This document shows positions 37,881-49,608 of a stretch of DNA of 64,000 nt, piece by piece (the stretch's first letter is position 1; each line of letters starts with the position of its first letter). The translations under genes were made by a program, and so were the position numbers. Source of the DNA: Xenorhabdus thuongxuanensis (GTDB taxonomy: Bacteria > Pseudomonadota > Gammaproteobacteria > Enterobacterales > Enterobacteriaceae); contig NZ_MKGR01000004.1 of the NCBI RefSeq assembly GCF_001908095.1, positions 124,001 through 188,000 on the forward strand, written 5' to 3'. The notes under the pieces are model-generated. The model ran no database searches and had not been told where the DNA came from. It saw only the letters and a program-made list of their open reading frames with translations.

Positions 37881-38678
37881 TTAAACCTCGCGCGGTAAAT
37901 GGCGAGTAATCAGTTTGCGGTAGCCAAAAGCACCTAAAATTGCGCCAACAATAGGGGCTACCAACGGAACAAGGCAATAAGGAATGTCTCGGCCTCCGGT
38001 TAAGGCAATGTCTCCCCAGCCGGTCAAGTAAGCAACCAATTTGGGGCCGAAGTCACGAGCTGGGTTCAGAGCAAATCCAGTCAGTGGGCCAAACGAGCCA
38101 CCGATAACTGCAATAAGAATCCCGATTAACAGTGGCGCTAAAGGCCCCCGTGGGATGCCATTGCCATCATCAGTCAGGGACAGGATTAGACATAACAGAA
38201 CGGCTGCAATAATAACTTCAACGATAAACGCGTGAAATACGGAGATCTGGGCAGCAGGGTAAGTAGAGAAAATTCCCGCAGTAAAGAGACTTTCCTGTGA
38301 GCCGCGAACGATGTTGTGAACTTGCTCATAATCGAGGAACAGGTTGTAATACATCATGTAAATGATGAGTGCTGCGACAAAGCCACCGAACATTTGAGCA
38401 ATGATGTAAGGCAGCACTTTTTTTCTGTCAAAGTTGGCAAATAGGCATAACGCAATAGTCACTGCGGGGTTAAGATGCGCACCTGAAATTCCGGCAGTGA
38501 GATAAACTGCCAGAGCGACGCCAAAGCCCCAGATAATGCTGATTTCCCATAATCCCAATTGTGCTCCGGCGATTCGGGCAGCAGCAACGCAGCCTAAACC
38601 AAAAAAAACGAGCAATGCAGTACCTAGAAATTCGGAAATGCATTGACCTGATAGTGTTGGAGTGGTGGTCTGGCTCAT
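37881..38678 (-). CDS. glpF: Glycerol uptake facilitator
   Basis: 265 residues, aquaporin superfamily, six membrane helices plus two half-helices in the inner membrane. The two NPA boxes are seen in GISGAHLNPAVTIAL and GFALNPARDFGP; the second, NPARD, is typical of glycerol channels. It passes glycerol down its gradient. GlpR and CRP sites lie upstream. Paired with glpK as in other enterobacteria. Confidence 0.96.
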   Translation of the reverse strand: MSQTTTPTLSGQCISEFLGTALLVFFGLGCVAAARIAGAQLGLWEISIIWGFGVALAVYLTAGISGAHLNPAVTIALCLFANFDRKKVLPYIIAQMFGGFVAALIIYMMYYNLFLDYEQVHNIVRGSQESLFTAGIFSTYPAAQISVFHAFIVEVIIAAVLLCLILSLTDDGNGIPRGPLAPLLIGILIAVIGGSFGPLTGFALNPARDFGPKLVAYLTGWGDIALTGGRDIPYCLVPLVAPIVGAILGAFGYRKLITRHLPREV

Positions 38679-38767
38679 TTCTATATCCTATAAAAAAGTA
38701 CAAGGAAGCGATTAATTATTAGCCCTTTCTTATGTATTAAGAGAAAGGTGCCTGTGAATTTATCGTT

Positions 38768-38787
38768 AATGCGCGTAAACGAGAAAT
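38768..38787. promoter_or_regulatory. GlpR-like operator 1
   Basis: AATGCGCGTAAACGAGAAAT resembles the GlpR consensus (ATG-TCG...CGA-CAT half-sites) and lies about 90 bp upstream of glpF. Confidence 0.5.
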
Positions 38788-38820
38788 AGCGAAATTGAAA
38801 TCTGCGTGTTACGTCAACAA

Positions 38821-38840
38821 AATGAGCGAATTCGCATTTA
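38821..38840. promoter_or_regulatory. GlpR-like operator 2
   Basis: AATGAGCGAATTCGCATTTA is a near-perfect palindrome around GCGAATTCGC with GlpR-like outer bases, in the glpF-zapB gap. Two such sites fit repression of glpFK when glycerol 3-phosphate is low. Confidence 0.55.
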
Positions 38841-38862
38841 TTTGCAGTTTTATTGAGCTTGG

Positions 38863-38884
38863 AAATGTGATCTTATAGACATTT
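38863..38884. promoter_or_regulatory. CRP-binding site candidate upstream of glpF
   Basis: AAATGTGATCTTATAGACAT plus TT matches the CRP consensus AAATGTGATCTAGATCACAT well in the left half and in the outer right half. It would allow cAMP activation of glpFK. Confidence 0.65.
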
Positions 38885-38995
38885 GGGTTTGGTCACTATA
38901 TTTAGCGTTATGCCGCACATTGCAAGGATGAAACTAGACAGACGTTAATAGGCTAAATACAATCAATAACATTGCTTACAAGAGGGGCCCCCAGA

Positions 38996-39238
38996 ATGTC
39001 ATTTGAAGTTTTTGAGAAACTAGAATCTAAAGTTCAGCAGGCGATTGATACCATCACTTTGCTGCAAATGGAAATTGAAGAATTAAAAGAAAAGAATGCA
39101 GTCTTATCTCAGGATGTCCAGAATATAACAGATAGTCGTGATTCTCTGGCACGTGAAAATGAGCAGCTCAAACAAGAACAATCAGCATGGCAAGAGCGCT
39201 TACGCACTCTGTTGGGTAAGATGGAAGATGTACAATAA
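38996..39238 (+). CDS. zapB: ZapB, cell-division coiled-coil protein
   Basis: The ATG at 38996 ([15 protein letters not shown], 80 residues) aligns with E. coli ZapB; an upstream in-frame ATG would add eight residues. Almost the whole protein is one heptad coiled coil, with [16 protein letters not shown] early and [13 protein letters not shown] at the end. ZapB links the Z-ring to the chromosome terminus through ZapA and MatP in the cytosol. It is divergent from glpF and followed by a terminator. Confidence 0.94.
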   Translation: MSFEVFEKLESKVQQAIDTITLLQMEIEELKEKNAVLSQDVQNITDSRDSLARENEQLKQEQSAWQERLRTLLGKMEDVQ

Positions 39239-39258
39239 AGTATCCAATGGGTTAGCTG

Positions 39259-39286
39259 AAAAAGGGCGATAATTGCGCCCTTTTTT
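39259..39286. terminator. Bidirectional terminator between zapB and rraA
   Basis: The stem AAAAAGGGCG pairs with CGCCCTTTTT around a 7-base loop, followed by T residues on the plus strand; the A run serves the minus strand. It separates the convergent zapB and rraA. Confidence 0.88.
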
Positions 39287-39295
39287 ATACACCCT

Positions 39296-39793
39296 TTAAC
39301 TTAGCTCTTCGTCAATCTCCAGAGGGAAATCAGATAAGACAATGCCGGTATTATCTGCGTAGAGATAGTCACCAGAGAAGAATGTGACGCCACCAAAATT
39401 CACCCTGATATCGCTTTCTCCCACCCCTTCACTATTGGAGCCAGCAGGAATGGCAGCCATTGCCTGAATTCCAATATCAAGCTCGGCGAGATAATCGACT
39501 TGACGCACTGCGCCATAGACAACAATGCCTTCCCACTCATTATTGACGGCGAGTTGAGCCAGTTCTGCATCAACGAGTGCCTTGCGTACTGATCCACCAC
39601 CATCAACGAGCAAAATGCGACCATGTCCATTTTCTTCAAGTAAATCATAAAGAAGGCCATTGTCCTCAAAACATTTCACCGTGATGATCTGACCACCAAA
39701 TGAAGTACGCCCACCAAAGTTGGAGAAGATTGGCTCTACCACATTTATATCTTCTTGATAGATATCACAAAGTTCGGAAGTATCATATTTCAT
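39296..39793 (-). CDS. rraA: RraA, regulator of RNase E activity
   Basis: The ATG at 39793 ([15 protein letters not shown]) aligns exactly with E. coli RraA; the frame extends 24 codons upstream but that part is not conserved. About 165 residues. RraA is a trimer that binds RNase E and lowers its activity. Conserved blocks are [36 protein letters not shown] and [18 protein letters not shown]. The protein belongs to a family with aldolase-like relatives but is not an enzyme in E. coli. The menA gene lies upstream on the same strand. Confidence 0.95.
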   Translation of the reverse strand: MKYDTSELCDIYQEDINVVEPIFSNFGGRTSFGGQIITVKCFEDNGLLYDLLEENGHGRILLVDGGGSVRKALVDAELAQLAVNNEWEGIVVYGAVRQVDYLAELDIGIQAMAAIPAGSNSEGVGESDIRVNFGGVTFFSGDYLYADNTGIVLSDFPLEIDEELS

Positions 39794-39901
39794 GGGATTT
39801 ACGTCTGGTTTATGCAAGGAACGAACAGTATATCCTTTTAAAGCCAATGTTGGCAAAACCATCAATCTTGAAACCTATGTATAAAATTGATACTTACTCG
39901 C

Positions 39902-40837
39902 TTAATTAAGTATCAATCCAATGGAAAACAGAATATTAGTCAATAATGCCGCTTTGACCATTTGTACCAACTTGAGACGCATACCTTCAGGTGTTGGATC
40001 ACGCAGCACTTGCACCATATGTTTTAACAGCAAGGGAAAAGCGAGCAGGAACAACCAACTAAACCCATTATTCAAATATAGGAGTGTGAAGGTGACAAGA
40101 CAGAGCATGGCAGTTAGCAAAACGGCTGCATGGTAATAACGGGCCTTTTTTCCTCCCAATCGGACAGCCAGCGTATTTTTGCCGTTTTGGCGGTCACTTT
40201 CGATATCGCGTAGATTATTAATGTTCAAGACTGCCACGGAGAGTAAGCCACTGGCAGTTGCGGGCAAAACGGTGCTTAGGGAAAAAGTACCGGCTTGCAG
40301 ATAGTAGGTACCAAGAACGCTCAACCAGCCAAAAAAAATCAGGACAGAAATGTCCCCCAACCCCAGATAACCATAAGGGCGGGTACCCACGGTATAAGTA
40401 ATAGCTGCGACAATCGCCAGAAGCCCCAGAATCAAGAATCCAATAATATCACCTGGGTTATTGCAGGCCACAGCAATCAGGGAACTTCCTGATAAACAAG
40501 AGATCAGAACAGTGATCTTTAATGCATTTTTCATCTGCTTTGCGGTAATCAGGCCTTTTTGCATACCACGTTTTGGGCCAATGCGTTTTTCTGTGTCACT
40601 GCCTTTGGTGACATCACCATAATCGTTGGCGAGGTTGGAAAGAATTTGCAACATGGCTGCGGTTAATAAAGCCAATAACGCTACAGGCCATTTGAAATGT
40701 CCTGTCCATGACGCAAGGGCTGAACCCGTTATGACGGCAGAAACGGCCAGTGGGAGCGTTTTGGGGCGTAAACTTTCCAGCCATGCCTGCATCTGACTGA
40801 TAGACGTTGTTGAGCTCATATTGTCACTGTTTGTCAT
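39902..40837 (-). CDS. menA: 1,4-dihydroxy-2-naphthoate octaprenyltransferase
   Basis: 311 residues, UbiA-type membrane prenyltransferase with about eight membrane helices. It attaches the prenyl tail to 1,4-dihydroxy-2-naphthoate in menaquinone synthesis. Two Asp-rich Mg-diphosphate motifs are visible, NLANDYGDVTKGSD and NNLRDIESDRQNGKNT. The ATG at 40837 is followed by a Ser/Thr-rich stretch and a later ATG is possible. It lies 118 bp after hslU. Confidence 0.93.
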   Translation of the reverse strand: MTNSDNMSSTTSISQMQAWLESLRPKTLPLAVSAVITGSALASWTGHFKWPVALLALLTAAMLQILSNLANDYGDVTKGSDTEKRIGPKRGMQKGLITAKQMKNALKITVLISCLSGSSLIAVACNNPGDIIGFLILGLLAIVAAITYTVGTRPYGYLGLGDISVLIFFGWLSVLGTYYLQAGTFSLSTVLPATASGLLSVAVLNINNLRDIESDRQNGKNTLAVRLGGKKARYYHAAVLLTAMLCLVTFTLLYLNNGFSWLFLLAFPLLLKHMVQVLRDPTPEGMRLKLVQMVKAALLTNILFSIGLILN

Positions 40838-40954
40838 TATGATTGATGTAATAAATTTTATACCATCGAAAATAACAAAATGGGAGGCTAAAAGCCCCCC
40901 ACTTCAATAAGTCTGGCGAATTATTGGTGCTAATCAAACCAATAATATGACTGA

Positions 40955-42286
40955 TTATAAAATAAACCGACTCAAATCTTCATCTGCAACGAGTTCGTCC
41001 AAGTGCTCTTTGACATAATCGGCATTGATTTCGACAGTTTGTCCTTGACGTTCGCTGGCGTCAAAAGAGATGTCTTCCATCATGCGCTCAAGAACGGTGT
41101 GCAGGCGACGGGCACCGATATTTTCAGTAGTTTCATTGACTTGCCATGCTGCCTCCGCAATTTTACGGATACCGTCAGCCGTGAATTCAATACTCATGCC
41201 TTCAGTTGCCATCAGAGCTTTGTATTGTTCAGTCAGTGAGGCATTAGGTTCGGTCAGGATACGTTCAAAGTCTTCGGTAGTCAGGGCTTGCAATTCAACG
41301 CGGATTGGCAAGCGGCCTTGAAGTTCTGGAATCAGATCAGAAGGGCTGGCAACCTGGAATGCACCGGAGGCGATAAACAGGATGTGATCAGTTTTGACCA
41401 TGCCGTGTTTAGTGGAAACTGTGCAGCCTTCGACAAGTGGCAGCAGATCGCGCTGGACACCTTCACGGGAAACATCTGGACCGGAAGTTTGACCGCGTTT
41501 ACAAATCTTATCGATTTCATCAATGAAAACAATGCCATGTTGTTCAACTGCATCAATTGCCTGCTGTTTCAGTTCTTCAGGATTGACCAGTTTTGCGGCT
41601 TCTTCTTCGACCAACAACTTGAATGCGTCTTTGATTTTCATCTTACGGCTTTTTTGACGCTGGCCTGCCAGGTTTTGGAACATGGATTGTAACTGATTTG
41701 TCATCTCTTCCATGCCTGGAGGTGCCATGATTTCAACACCAACTGGAGCGGCTGAAACTTCAATTTCAATTTCTTTATCGTCTAACTGGCCTTCACGCAA
41801 TTTCTTGCGGAATGCCTGACGGGTTGAAGATGGCTCAGATTGAGTTTCAGTTTGTCCCCAGTTATTTTTTGCTGGTGGCAGTAGGACATCCAGAATACGC
41901 TCTTCTGCTAATTCTTCTGCACGATAGCGGTTCTTCTCAATGGATTGCAGGCGGACTATTTTTACTGCTGCGTCAGTGAGATCACGAATGATGGAATCGA
42001 CTTCTTTACCAACATAACCCACTTCGGTGAACTTAGTTGCTTCAACCTTGATAAAAGGAGCATTGGCTAGTTTTGCCAGACGGCGGGCAATCTCGGTTTT
42101 ACCGACACCGGTTGGGCCTATCATCAAAATATTTTTTGGAGTGACTTCATAACGCAGTGATTCATCTAACTGCATGCGACGCCAGCGGTTACGCAGGGCA
42201 ATAGCAACGGCACGTTTTGCTTTGTCCTGACCGATAATATGATTGTTTAGTTCGCTGACAATTTCGCGAGGAGTCATTTCAGACAT
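40955..42286 (-). CDS. hslU: HslU, ATPase subunit of the HslUV protease
   Basis: 443 residues, a ClpX-class AAA+ ATPase. Walker A is [16 protein letters not shown], Walker B is [14 protein letters not shown], and [17 protein letters not shown] holds the sensor-2 Arg. An I-domain inserts in the middle (about residues 110-240). It unfolds proteins and feeds them into the HslV chamber. It lies 11 bp after hslV in the same operon, which is likely heat-shock regulated. Confidence 0.97.
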   Translation of the reverse strand: MSEMTPREIVSELNNHIIGQDKAKRAVAIALRNRWRRMQLDESLRYEVTPKNILMIGPTGVGKTEIARRLAKLANAPFIKVEATKFTEVGYVGKEVDSIIRDLTDAAVKIVRLQSIEKNRYRAEELAEERILDVLLPPAKNNWGQTETQSEPSSTRQAFRKKLREGQLDDKEIEIEVSAAPVGVEIMAPPGMEEMTNQLQSMFQNLAGQRQKSRKMKIKDAFKLLVEEEAAKLVNPEELKQQAIDAVEQHGIVFIDEIDKICKRGQTSGPDVSREGVQRDLLPLVEGCTVSTKHGMVKTDHILFIASGAFQVASPSDLIPELQGRLPIRVELQALTTEDFERILTEPNASLTEQYKALMATEGMSIEFTADGIRKIAEAAWQVNETTENIGARRLHTVLERMMEDISFDASERQGQTVEINADYVKEHLDELVADEDLSRFIL

Positions 42287-42297
42287 ACTATCTATCC

Positions 42298-42828
42298 TTA
42301 CGCTTTCGAAGGTAATTCTTCGAAGTTGTGATTATGGTTGGTGTAGATGCAGATATCGCCAGCAATAGTTAAAGCGCGTTCTGCGATTTCTCTGGCGCTG
42401 AGTTCGGTTGTTTCTAACATAGCGCGGGCAGCAGCCTGTGCATATGATCCACCGGAACCAATAGCGATAAGGTCATTCTCTGGCTGAATCACATCACCAT
42501 TGCCTGTAATGATCAGAGAAGCATTTTCATCTGCGACAGCAAGCAGGGCTTCCAGCTTGCGTAGCATGCGATCCGTTCGCCAATCTTTGGCTAGTTCAAC
42601 GGCTGCTTTGGTCAGGTGTCCTTGATGCATTTCGAGTTTCCGTTCAAACAGCTCGAACAGCGTGAAAGCATCGGCAGTACCGCCGGCAAAACCCGCGATG
42701 ACTTTGTCATGGTAAAGGCGGCGTACTTTGCGGACATTGCCTTTCATAACGGTATGACCCATTGTTGCTTGTCCATCACCACCGATGACAACTTTGCCAT
42801 TACGGCGAACACTTACGATTGTAGTCAC
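42298..42828 (-). CDS. hslV: HslV, peptidase subunit of the HslUV protease
   Basis: 176 residues, proteasome-beta fold. After Met removal the catalytic Thr is at the N-terminus ([20 protein letters not shown]), with the conserved [20 protein letters not shown] and [14 protein letters not shown]. It forms a double hexamer capped by HslU. A sigma-32-type promoter lies 117 bp upstream, inside the end of ftsN. Confidence 0.97.
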   Translation of the reverse strand: MTTIVSVRRNGKVVIGGDGQATMGHTVMKGNVRKVRRLYHDKVIAGFAGGTADAFTLFELFERKLEMHQGHLTKAAVELAKDWRTDRMLRKLEALLAVADENASLIITGNGDVIQPENDLIAIGSGGSYAQAAARAMLETTELSAREIAERALTIAGDICIYTNHNHNFEELPSKA

Positions 42829-42944
42829 GAGTTAGCCCCTGGTTACAAAATAGAAGATGGTACACACGGAGCATTAATGTGTTATCCCACAATTGCTTGC
42901 GCACTGTTGATAAAAGCACCATGTGTATATTATTAGAGATTAAG

Positions 42945-42970
42945 ATGGGGGAGCTTTCCGCTTTTTCAAC
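42945..42970 (-). promoter_or_regulatory. Predicted sigma-32 (heat-shock) promoter of hslVU
   Basis: On the minus strand GTTGAA (42965-42970) is followed by 14 bases and CCCCAT (42945-42950). That is a good match to the RpoH consensus CTTGAA-N13-15-CCCCAT. It overlaps the last codons of ftsN and precedes hslV, whose E. coli counterpart is a heat-shock gene. Confidence 0.75.
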
Positions 42971-43790
42971 CCTTGGTAGGGCGGAGAATACAGCCAGGTA
43001 CACCGGCACCTGCGACACGTTCGCGCATTTTCTCAGCGCTAGCTTTATTTTTATAAGGGCCAAGTACAACACGGTTCCAATTGTCTTTCGTGGTAATCTG
43101 ACTCTCAATGCCTGCGAATGCAAGGCTGGCACGGACAGATTCCGCCTGTGCCATTGTGCGGAAAGAGCCACATTGTAGCATCAGTTTCGCCTCACTGTTT
43201 TCAGACTTTGTATTGGCTTGGGACGAAGTTGAAGGCCTTTTTTCCGGCACGGCTGCTGGCTTTTGTTCTGGCAAAGTCTGTTCAATATGTTGCTGTTGCG
43301 CAGGAGGATTGATCAACACACGTGAACGTGGAACAGGTTCACTGTTATAAGGCACCTCTTTCAATGAAATAGGTGGCTGGCGCATGTCTGCTTGTATTTG
43401 TTCGAGTAGCTGTTTCTGCTCAGGTGTTAGTTGAGGGGGTTGGTTTAGCGGTTTATTTATTGTTGCATCGCCTTCCTGGATGGAAGATTCATTAACAGGA
43501 CGATTTTCCAATTCTTTGATGTAACTCCAGCGCTCTTCTGGTTTCGGTGGCAGGCCGTGCCCCTTGGTTTGATGATGAGACTGTGAGCCATTTTGTGCAC
43601 TTTCTTCCTGCTTATTTTCTTCCTGTTTATTATGTACGATGAAATAAAGCCCACCAATAAACATGACCACTAAGGCCACTGCAACGGCTAATGTAGTTTT
43701 GGGTAATCCTTGAGCCTGATTTTTTTTCTTACCAGTACTTTTCTGACGGGGATTGCTACGCCCGCGACTCACATAATCTCGTTGTGCCAC
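42966..43790 (-). CDS. ftsN: FtsN, essential cell-division protein
   Basis: 274 residues. Short basic cytosolic N-terminus (MAQRDYVSRGRSNPRQKS), one membrane helix (about residues 33-52, LAVAVALVVMFIGGLYFIV), a Gln- and Pro-rich periplasmic linker, and a C-terminal SPOR domain (about 200-272: LMLQCGSFRTMAQAESVR, NRVVLGPYKNKASAEKM). It activates septal wall synthesis and binds denuded glycan at the septum. The hslVU promoter lies in its 3' end. Confidence 0.94.
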   Translation of the reverse strand: MAQRDYVSRGRSNPRQKSTGKKKNQAQGLPKTTLAVAVALVVMFIGGLYFIVHNKQEENKQEESAQNGSQSHHQTKGHGLPPKPEERWSYIKELENRPVNESSIQEGDATINKPLNQPPQLTPEQKQLLEQIQADMRQPPISLKEVPYNSEPVPRSRVLINPPAQQQHIEQTLPEQKPAAVPEKRPSTSSQANTKSENSEAKLMLQCGSFRTMAQAESVRASLAFAGIESQITTKDNWNRVVLGPYKNKASAEKMRERVAGAGVPGCILRPTKG

Positions 43791-43859
43791 TGTTTAATTC
43801 ACTGAGTTATTTAAAAAATTAAAGGATAGGTTAATGTTACTTAAGCTGTCGTTATTTGC

Positions 43860-44885
43860 CTAGCTTTTAGGCGAACAAGTACTCGCACGAATGATCAATT
43901 CTGCCTCCAATAATCTTGAACCTTTAGAAACCAAACGGCCTTGAAGCTGTTCCAGCAATAACAGAATGGAATGATATCCAATCTCGTAACGGGGATGTTC
44001 CACCGTGGTTAGGGCTGGTTCGCAGTATTGAGCCAGATTTAAATTATCAAAACCGACAACAGAGAGATCTTCTGGTAATTTTAATCCCATTTTTTTGGCT
44101 TGCCACATTGCGCCTATTGCCATGACATCACTATGGCAGAAAATAGCGCTTGGAGGCTCTGGCAGGGTAAGCAGGGTTGTTGCCAATGTCGCTCCACTTT
44201 CATGGGTGAAATCACCGCGGATAATATATTCTTCGCGAATGTCTTCCCCTGAGCGCCGCAATGCTTGGATGTAACCTTGCAAGCGATAGTGGCACAGTGG
44301 CATGGTTTCCGGCCCGGTAATGCAGGCAATGCGTTTGTGTCCCAATTTTTGCAAATGATGAGTGGCATTGAAGGCGGCTGTCAGGTTGTCAATATGGACA
44401 GTGGGGAGTTCCAGTTCCGGAGTGAATTCATTGGCCATCACCATGGGAGGTAGGTTTTTTTGTTCCTCTTTGGAAATATCGAAAGGAATGTTGGAACCCA
44501 ATAGCACCATACCGTCAATGCGTTTGGTGATCAGAAGATTGATAAGCGCATGTTCTTGTTGCTGTTGATGCCTGCAATCACCAATCAGAACCAGGTAACC
44601 ATGTTCAGTAACGGTTTCTTCAATGCCCCGAATAACCTCAGTAAAGAAAGGATCACTAATATTGGGAACAATAACCAATATGGTTTTGGATTCATTACGC
44701 CGTGAATTTTTGGCCAGGTTGTGGGGATAGTAACCAACCTCTAATACCGCATTCTCAACCTTCTGACGTGTACGGGCAGAAACCTTGTCAGGATTCATTA
44801 ATGTTCTTGATACAGTTGCGGTAGAAACACCAGCCACTTCGGCAACATCTTTCATTGTTGCCAACGTACCATTCTTTTTTTCCAT
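43860..44885 (-). CDS. cytR: CytR, LacI-family transcriptional repressor
   Basis: 341 residues. An N-terminal LacI-type helix-turn-helix (TMKDVAEVAGVSTATVSRTL) is followed by a periplasmic-binding-protein-like effector domain (about residues 60-335). In E. coli CytR represses nucleoside uptake and catabolism genes by acting together with CRP and is released by cytidine. Conserved segments are ILVIVPNISDPFFTEVIRG and ITGPETMPLCHYRLQGY. The upstream gap has a candidate CRP site. Order ftsN-cytR-priA is that of E. coli. Confidence 0.93.
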   Translation of the reverse strand: MEKKNGTLATMKDVAEVAGVSTATVSRTLMNPDKVSARTRQKVENAVLEVGYYPHNLAKNSRRNESKTILVIVPNISDPFFTEVIRGIEETVTEHGYLVLIGDCRHQQQQEHALINLLITKRIDGMVLLGSNIPFDISKEEQKNLPPMVMANEFTPELELPTVHIDNLTAAFNATHHLQKLGHKRIACITGPETMPLCHYRLQGYIQALRRSGEDIREEYIIRGDFTHESGATLATTLLTLPEPPSAIFCHSDVMAIGAMWQAKKMGLKLPEDLSVVGFDNLNLAQYCEPALTTVEHPRYEIGYHSILLLLEQLQGRLVSKGSRLLEAELIIRASTCSPKS

Positions 44886-44936
44886 AGTTCACTCCTCACT
44901 CTCCACTGGCAGCTAAACGATTGCTATCCGGCTGCT

Positions 44937-44975
44937 AAAAAAACGCCAGTCTTTCCTGAGAAGGGAGTGCTGGCG
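44937..44975 (-). terminator. Terminator of priA
   Basis: On the minus strand a stem with outer CGCCAG/CTGGCG arms (44944-44949, 44970-44975) and an inner pairing is followed by seven T (44937-44943). It lies 132 bp after the priA stop, ahead of cytR. Confidence 0.7.
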
Positions 44976-45051
44976 GATTATTTTCTAAAGTTATATTAAT
45001 AATTTCATTTTAAGTCGATTAACAGATCAACCTGTTACTTTGTTTGCATAA

Positions 45052-45073
45052 AAAGTGTGATATAAATCATTTT
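45052..45073 (-). promoter_or_regulatory. CRP-like site upstream of cytR
   Basis: AAAGTGTGATATAAATCATTTT holds TGTGA-N6-TCATT, a fair CRP match, about 170 bp upstream of cytR. E. coli cytR is known to need CRP. Confidence 0.4.
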
Positions 45074-45106
45074 TTAGAGATGCTTCGCAACTTAAAGAAA
45101 TAATTA

Positions 45107-47323
<2,217 letters not shown>

Positions 47324-47537
47324 TTAATGACCAGATGAAAGAACGTATATAAAGAACATATAGCGATAAGAGTATCATAGCAAATCAGCAGATTTCATTG
47401 CGCAATAAACAGATATTCTGTATGATCCGCCGCCTTTGGTATAGAAATTACCGATACATATTTTTTATCAACACGACGTGTGGTGTCTGGCGGCAAAACA
47501 AGGCTGGATAGCGACACGGCCTGAACAGAGGTTTCCC

Positions 47538-47753
47538 ATGAAACAAGGTATCCATCCTAAATACGAAGAAATTACTGCATCTTGCTCTTGCGGTAATGTA
47601 ATCAAAATCAACTCTACTGTAGGTCACAATCTGAACCTGGACGTCTGTGGTGCATGCCATCCGTTCTACACCGGCAAGCAGCGTGACGTTGCGACCGGTG
47701 GTCGTGTTGATCGCTTTAACAAACGTTTCAGCGTTCCAGGTACTAAGAAGTAA
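47538..47753 (+). CDS. rpmE: 50S ribosomal protein L31, zinc-binding type
   Basis: 71 residues from the ATG at 47538 ([11 protein letters not shown]); an open frame 60 bp longer at the 5' side is not conserved. Four cysteines (16, 18, 37, 40, in SCSCG and CGACH) mark the zinc-binding form of L31, which acts as a zinc store and is replaced by a Cys-less paralogue in zinc starvation. It bridges the two ribosomal subunits. A strong terminator follows. Confidence 0.97.
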   Translation: MKQGIHPKYEEITASCSCGNVIKINSTVGHNLNLDVCGACHPFYTGKQRDVATGGRVDRFNKRFSVPGTKK

Positions 47754-47795
47754 TGACTTTTTCCTGCCTGTCATCAATACAGGCAGGATAGTTAA

Positions 47796-47834
47796 AACAA
47801 AAACGCCCGATGTTTCGCATCGGGCGTTTTTGTT
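47796..47834. terminator. Bidirectional terminator between rpmE and metJ
   Basis: A 17-bp perfect stem (47796-47812 with 47818-47834, core ACGCCCGATG/CATCGGGCGT) and a 5-base loop, with T runs on both strands. It serves rpmE and metJ. A second hairpin, CCTGCCTGT/ACAGGCAGG, lies just before it. Confidence 0.93.
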
Positions 47835-47835
47835 A

Positions 47836-48153
47836 TCAATATTCCCATGTATCAGGATCAATACCTCGTTCGCGCATCATGATTTTCGCGGCTTCAGGAA
47901 TTTCATCATGGCGTTCTTTGCGCAAATCGTTATCATTAGGCAGAGGCTGTCCAGTGAACGCATGCAGAAAAGCTTCACACAGTAATTCGCTGTTTGTTGC
48001 ATGACGCAGATTATTCACCTGACGACGAGTGCGCTCATCAGTCAGGATTTTCAATACCTTTAGCGGGATTGAAACTGTAATTTTTTTGACCTGTTCACTT
48101 TTTTTGCCATGTTCAGCATAAGGGCTGACATACTCACCATTCCACTCAGCCAT
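47836..48153 (-). CDS. metJ: MetJ, methionine repressor
   Basis: 105 residues, ribbon-helix-helix dimer that binds met boxes with S-adenosylmethionine as corepressor. The DNA-contacting strand is [15 protein letters not shown], and [20 protein letters not shown] contains the helices. It represses itself, metBL and metF. It is divergent from metB across four tandem met boxes. Confidence 0.97.
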   Translation of the reverse strand: MAEWNGEYVSPYAEHGKKSEQVKKITVSIPLKVLKILTDERTRRQVNNLRHATNSELLCEAFLHAFTGQPLPNDNDLRKERHDEIPEAAKIMMRERGIDPDTWEY

Positions 48154-48364
48154 GAGATACCTTAAATAATTTTTGAATCAAGTAATTGAGATCAGAAGTT
48201 GGAAGGGATTTCTGATCTGTTTTCATATCGATAATGCGATAGTCTAACATAATTAGCCTGTCTACTATATTGTCCCATCTGCACTAATTTATAAAAAATA
48301 ACCAGAAGACATATAAAGTGTAATGACAGTCATTGAATTGTGGTATTAAACCGCAAAATAATTT

Positions 48365-48396
48365 GGATGTCTAGATGTATTGACGTCCATCTTTCC
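48365..48396. promoter_or_regulatory. Four tandem met boxes (metJ-metBL)
   Basis: Read as 8-mers: GGATGTCT, AGATGTAT, TGACGTCC, ATCTTTCC. They follow the AGACGTCT consensus with the middle copies best, lying between the divergent metJ and metB. MetJ binds such arrays cooperatively. Confidence 0.85.
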
Positions 48397-48445
48397 AGTC
48401 GTTATTCTTGCGTGACGCTAATAATAACGATGATGGGGAAAGGTT

Positions 48446-49606
48446 ATGGGATGTAAGCAAGCGACAATTGCGGTTCACAGTGGTTCAAATATTGATGAAC
48501 AATATGGTTGTGTTGTTCCACCTATCTATCTTTCCAGTACATACAACTTTACCGGTTTCAATGAACCCAGGGCTCATGATTACTCACGCCGTGGCAACCC
48601 TGGCCGTGATGTGGTTCAACAGGTTTTGGCCGAGCTGGAAGGGGGAGCGGGCGCAGTCCTGACCAGCAGTGGCATGTCAGCGATCCATCTGCTCTGTACC
48701 GTATTTCTGAAACCAGGGGATTTATTGGTGGCCCCTCATGATTGTTATGGCGGTAGTTACCGCTTGTTTGACAGTCTAAGCAAGCGCGGTGCATACAATG
48801 TGATTTTTGTTGATCAGTCAAATGAACTGGCATTGAAACAGGCGTTGGCCAAAAAGCCCAAACTGGTGTTGATTGAAACTCCGAGTAATCCTCTGTTGCG
48901 GATCGTTGATATTCAATACATTTGTGCATTGGCTCATGAAATTGGGGCATTGGCTGTCGTCGATAACACTTTCTTAAGCCCTGTACTGCAAAAACCATTG
49001 GATTTAGGGGCGGATTTAGTGGTGCATTCCTGCACGAAATATTTGAACGGACACTCTGATCTGATTGCGGGAGCAATTATCGCTAAAGAGTCGGCCATTG
49101 CGGAAGAGCTGGCTTGGTGGGCGAACAATATTGGTGTGACGGCTGCGGCGTTTGATAGCTATCTGCTATTGCGTGGCATTCGTACATTATCTGCCCGCGT
49201 ACTGCTCCAACAAAGCAATGCTGTTGCCATTGTGGATTATTTGCAACAACAGCCCCAAGTGAAAAGGCTCTTCTATCCTGCGTTGAAGAACCATCCGGGG
49301 CATGAAATTGCTGTTAAGCAACAGCAAGGTTTTGGGGCGATGCTAAGTTTCGAACTGGATGGTGATGAACAGGCCATGCGTCGTTTCTTATCTGCGTTAA
49401 AATTATTTACTTTGGCTGAATCTCTCGGTGGTGTGGAGTCGTTGATTTCTCATACAGCAACTATGACACACGCGGGAATGTCGGCAGAAGCAAGGGCTCA
49501 GGCGGGGATTACGGATTTGCTTCTTCGTGTCTCTGTAGGAATTGAAGATAGTCAGGATTTAATTGCTGATTTGGACAATGCGTTTCAGGCAGCGGCAACG
49601 AGGTAA
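48446..49606 (+). CDS. metB: Cystathionine gamma-synthase
   Basis: 386 residues, PLP enzyme of the Cys/Met metabolism family. It joins O-succinylhomoserine and cysteine to cystathionine. The PLP region has TSSGMSAIHLLCTVFL and the lysine segment VVHSCTKYLNGHSDLIAG; substrate-binding residues lie in NPGRDVVQQ and LGGVESLISHTATMTH. The start is ATGGGATGTAAGC. It is followed 2 bp later by metL, forming metBL under MetJ control. Confidence 0.97.
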   Translation: MGCKQATIAVHSGSNIDEQYGCVVPPIYLSSTYNFTGFNEPRAHDYSRRGNPGRDVVQQVLAELEGGAGAVLTSSGMSAIHLLCTVFLKPGDLLVAPHDCYGGSYRLFDSLSKRGAYNVIFVDQSNELALKQALAKKPKLVLIETPSNPLLRIVDIQYICALAHEIGALAVVDNTFLSPVLQKPLDLGADLVVHSCTKYLNGHSDLIAGAIIAKESAIAEELAWWANNIGVTAAAFDSYLLLRGIRTLSARVLLQQSNAVAIVDYLQQQPQVKRLFYPALKNHPGHEIAVKQQQGFGAMLSFELDGDEQAMRRFLSALKLFTLAESLGGVESLISHTATMTHAGMSAEARAQAGITDLLLRVSVGIEDSQDLIADLDNAFQAAATR

Positions 49607-49608
49607 TC

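Noticed and set aside
48558-49076. 172-codon open frame antisense to metB
   Set aside because: It is inside metB, which has all catalytic residues; no independent evidence for the antisense product.
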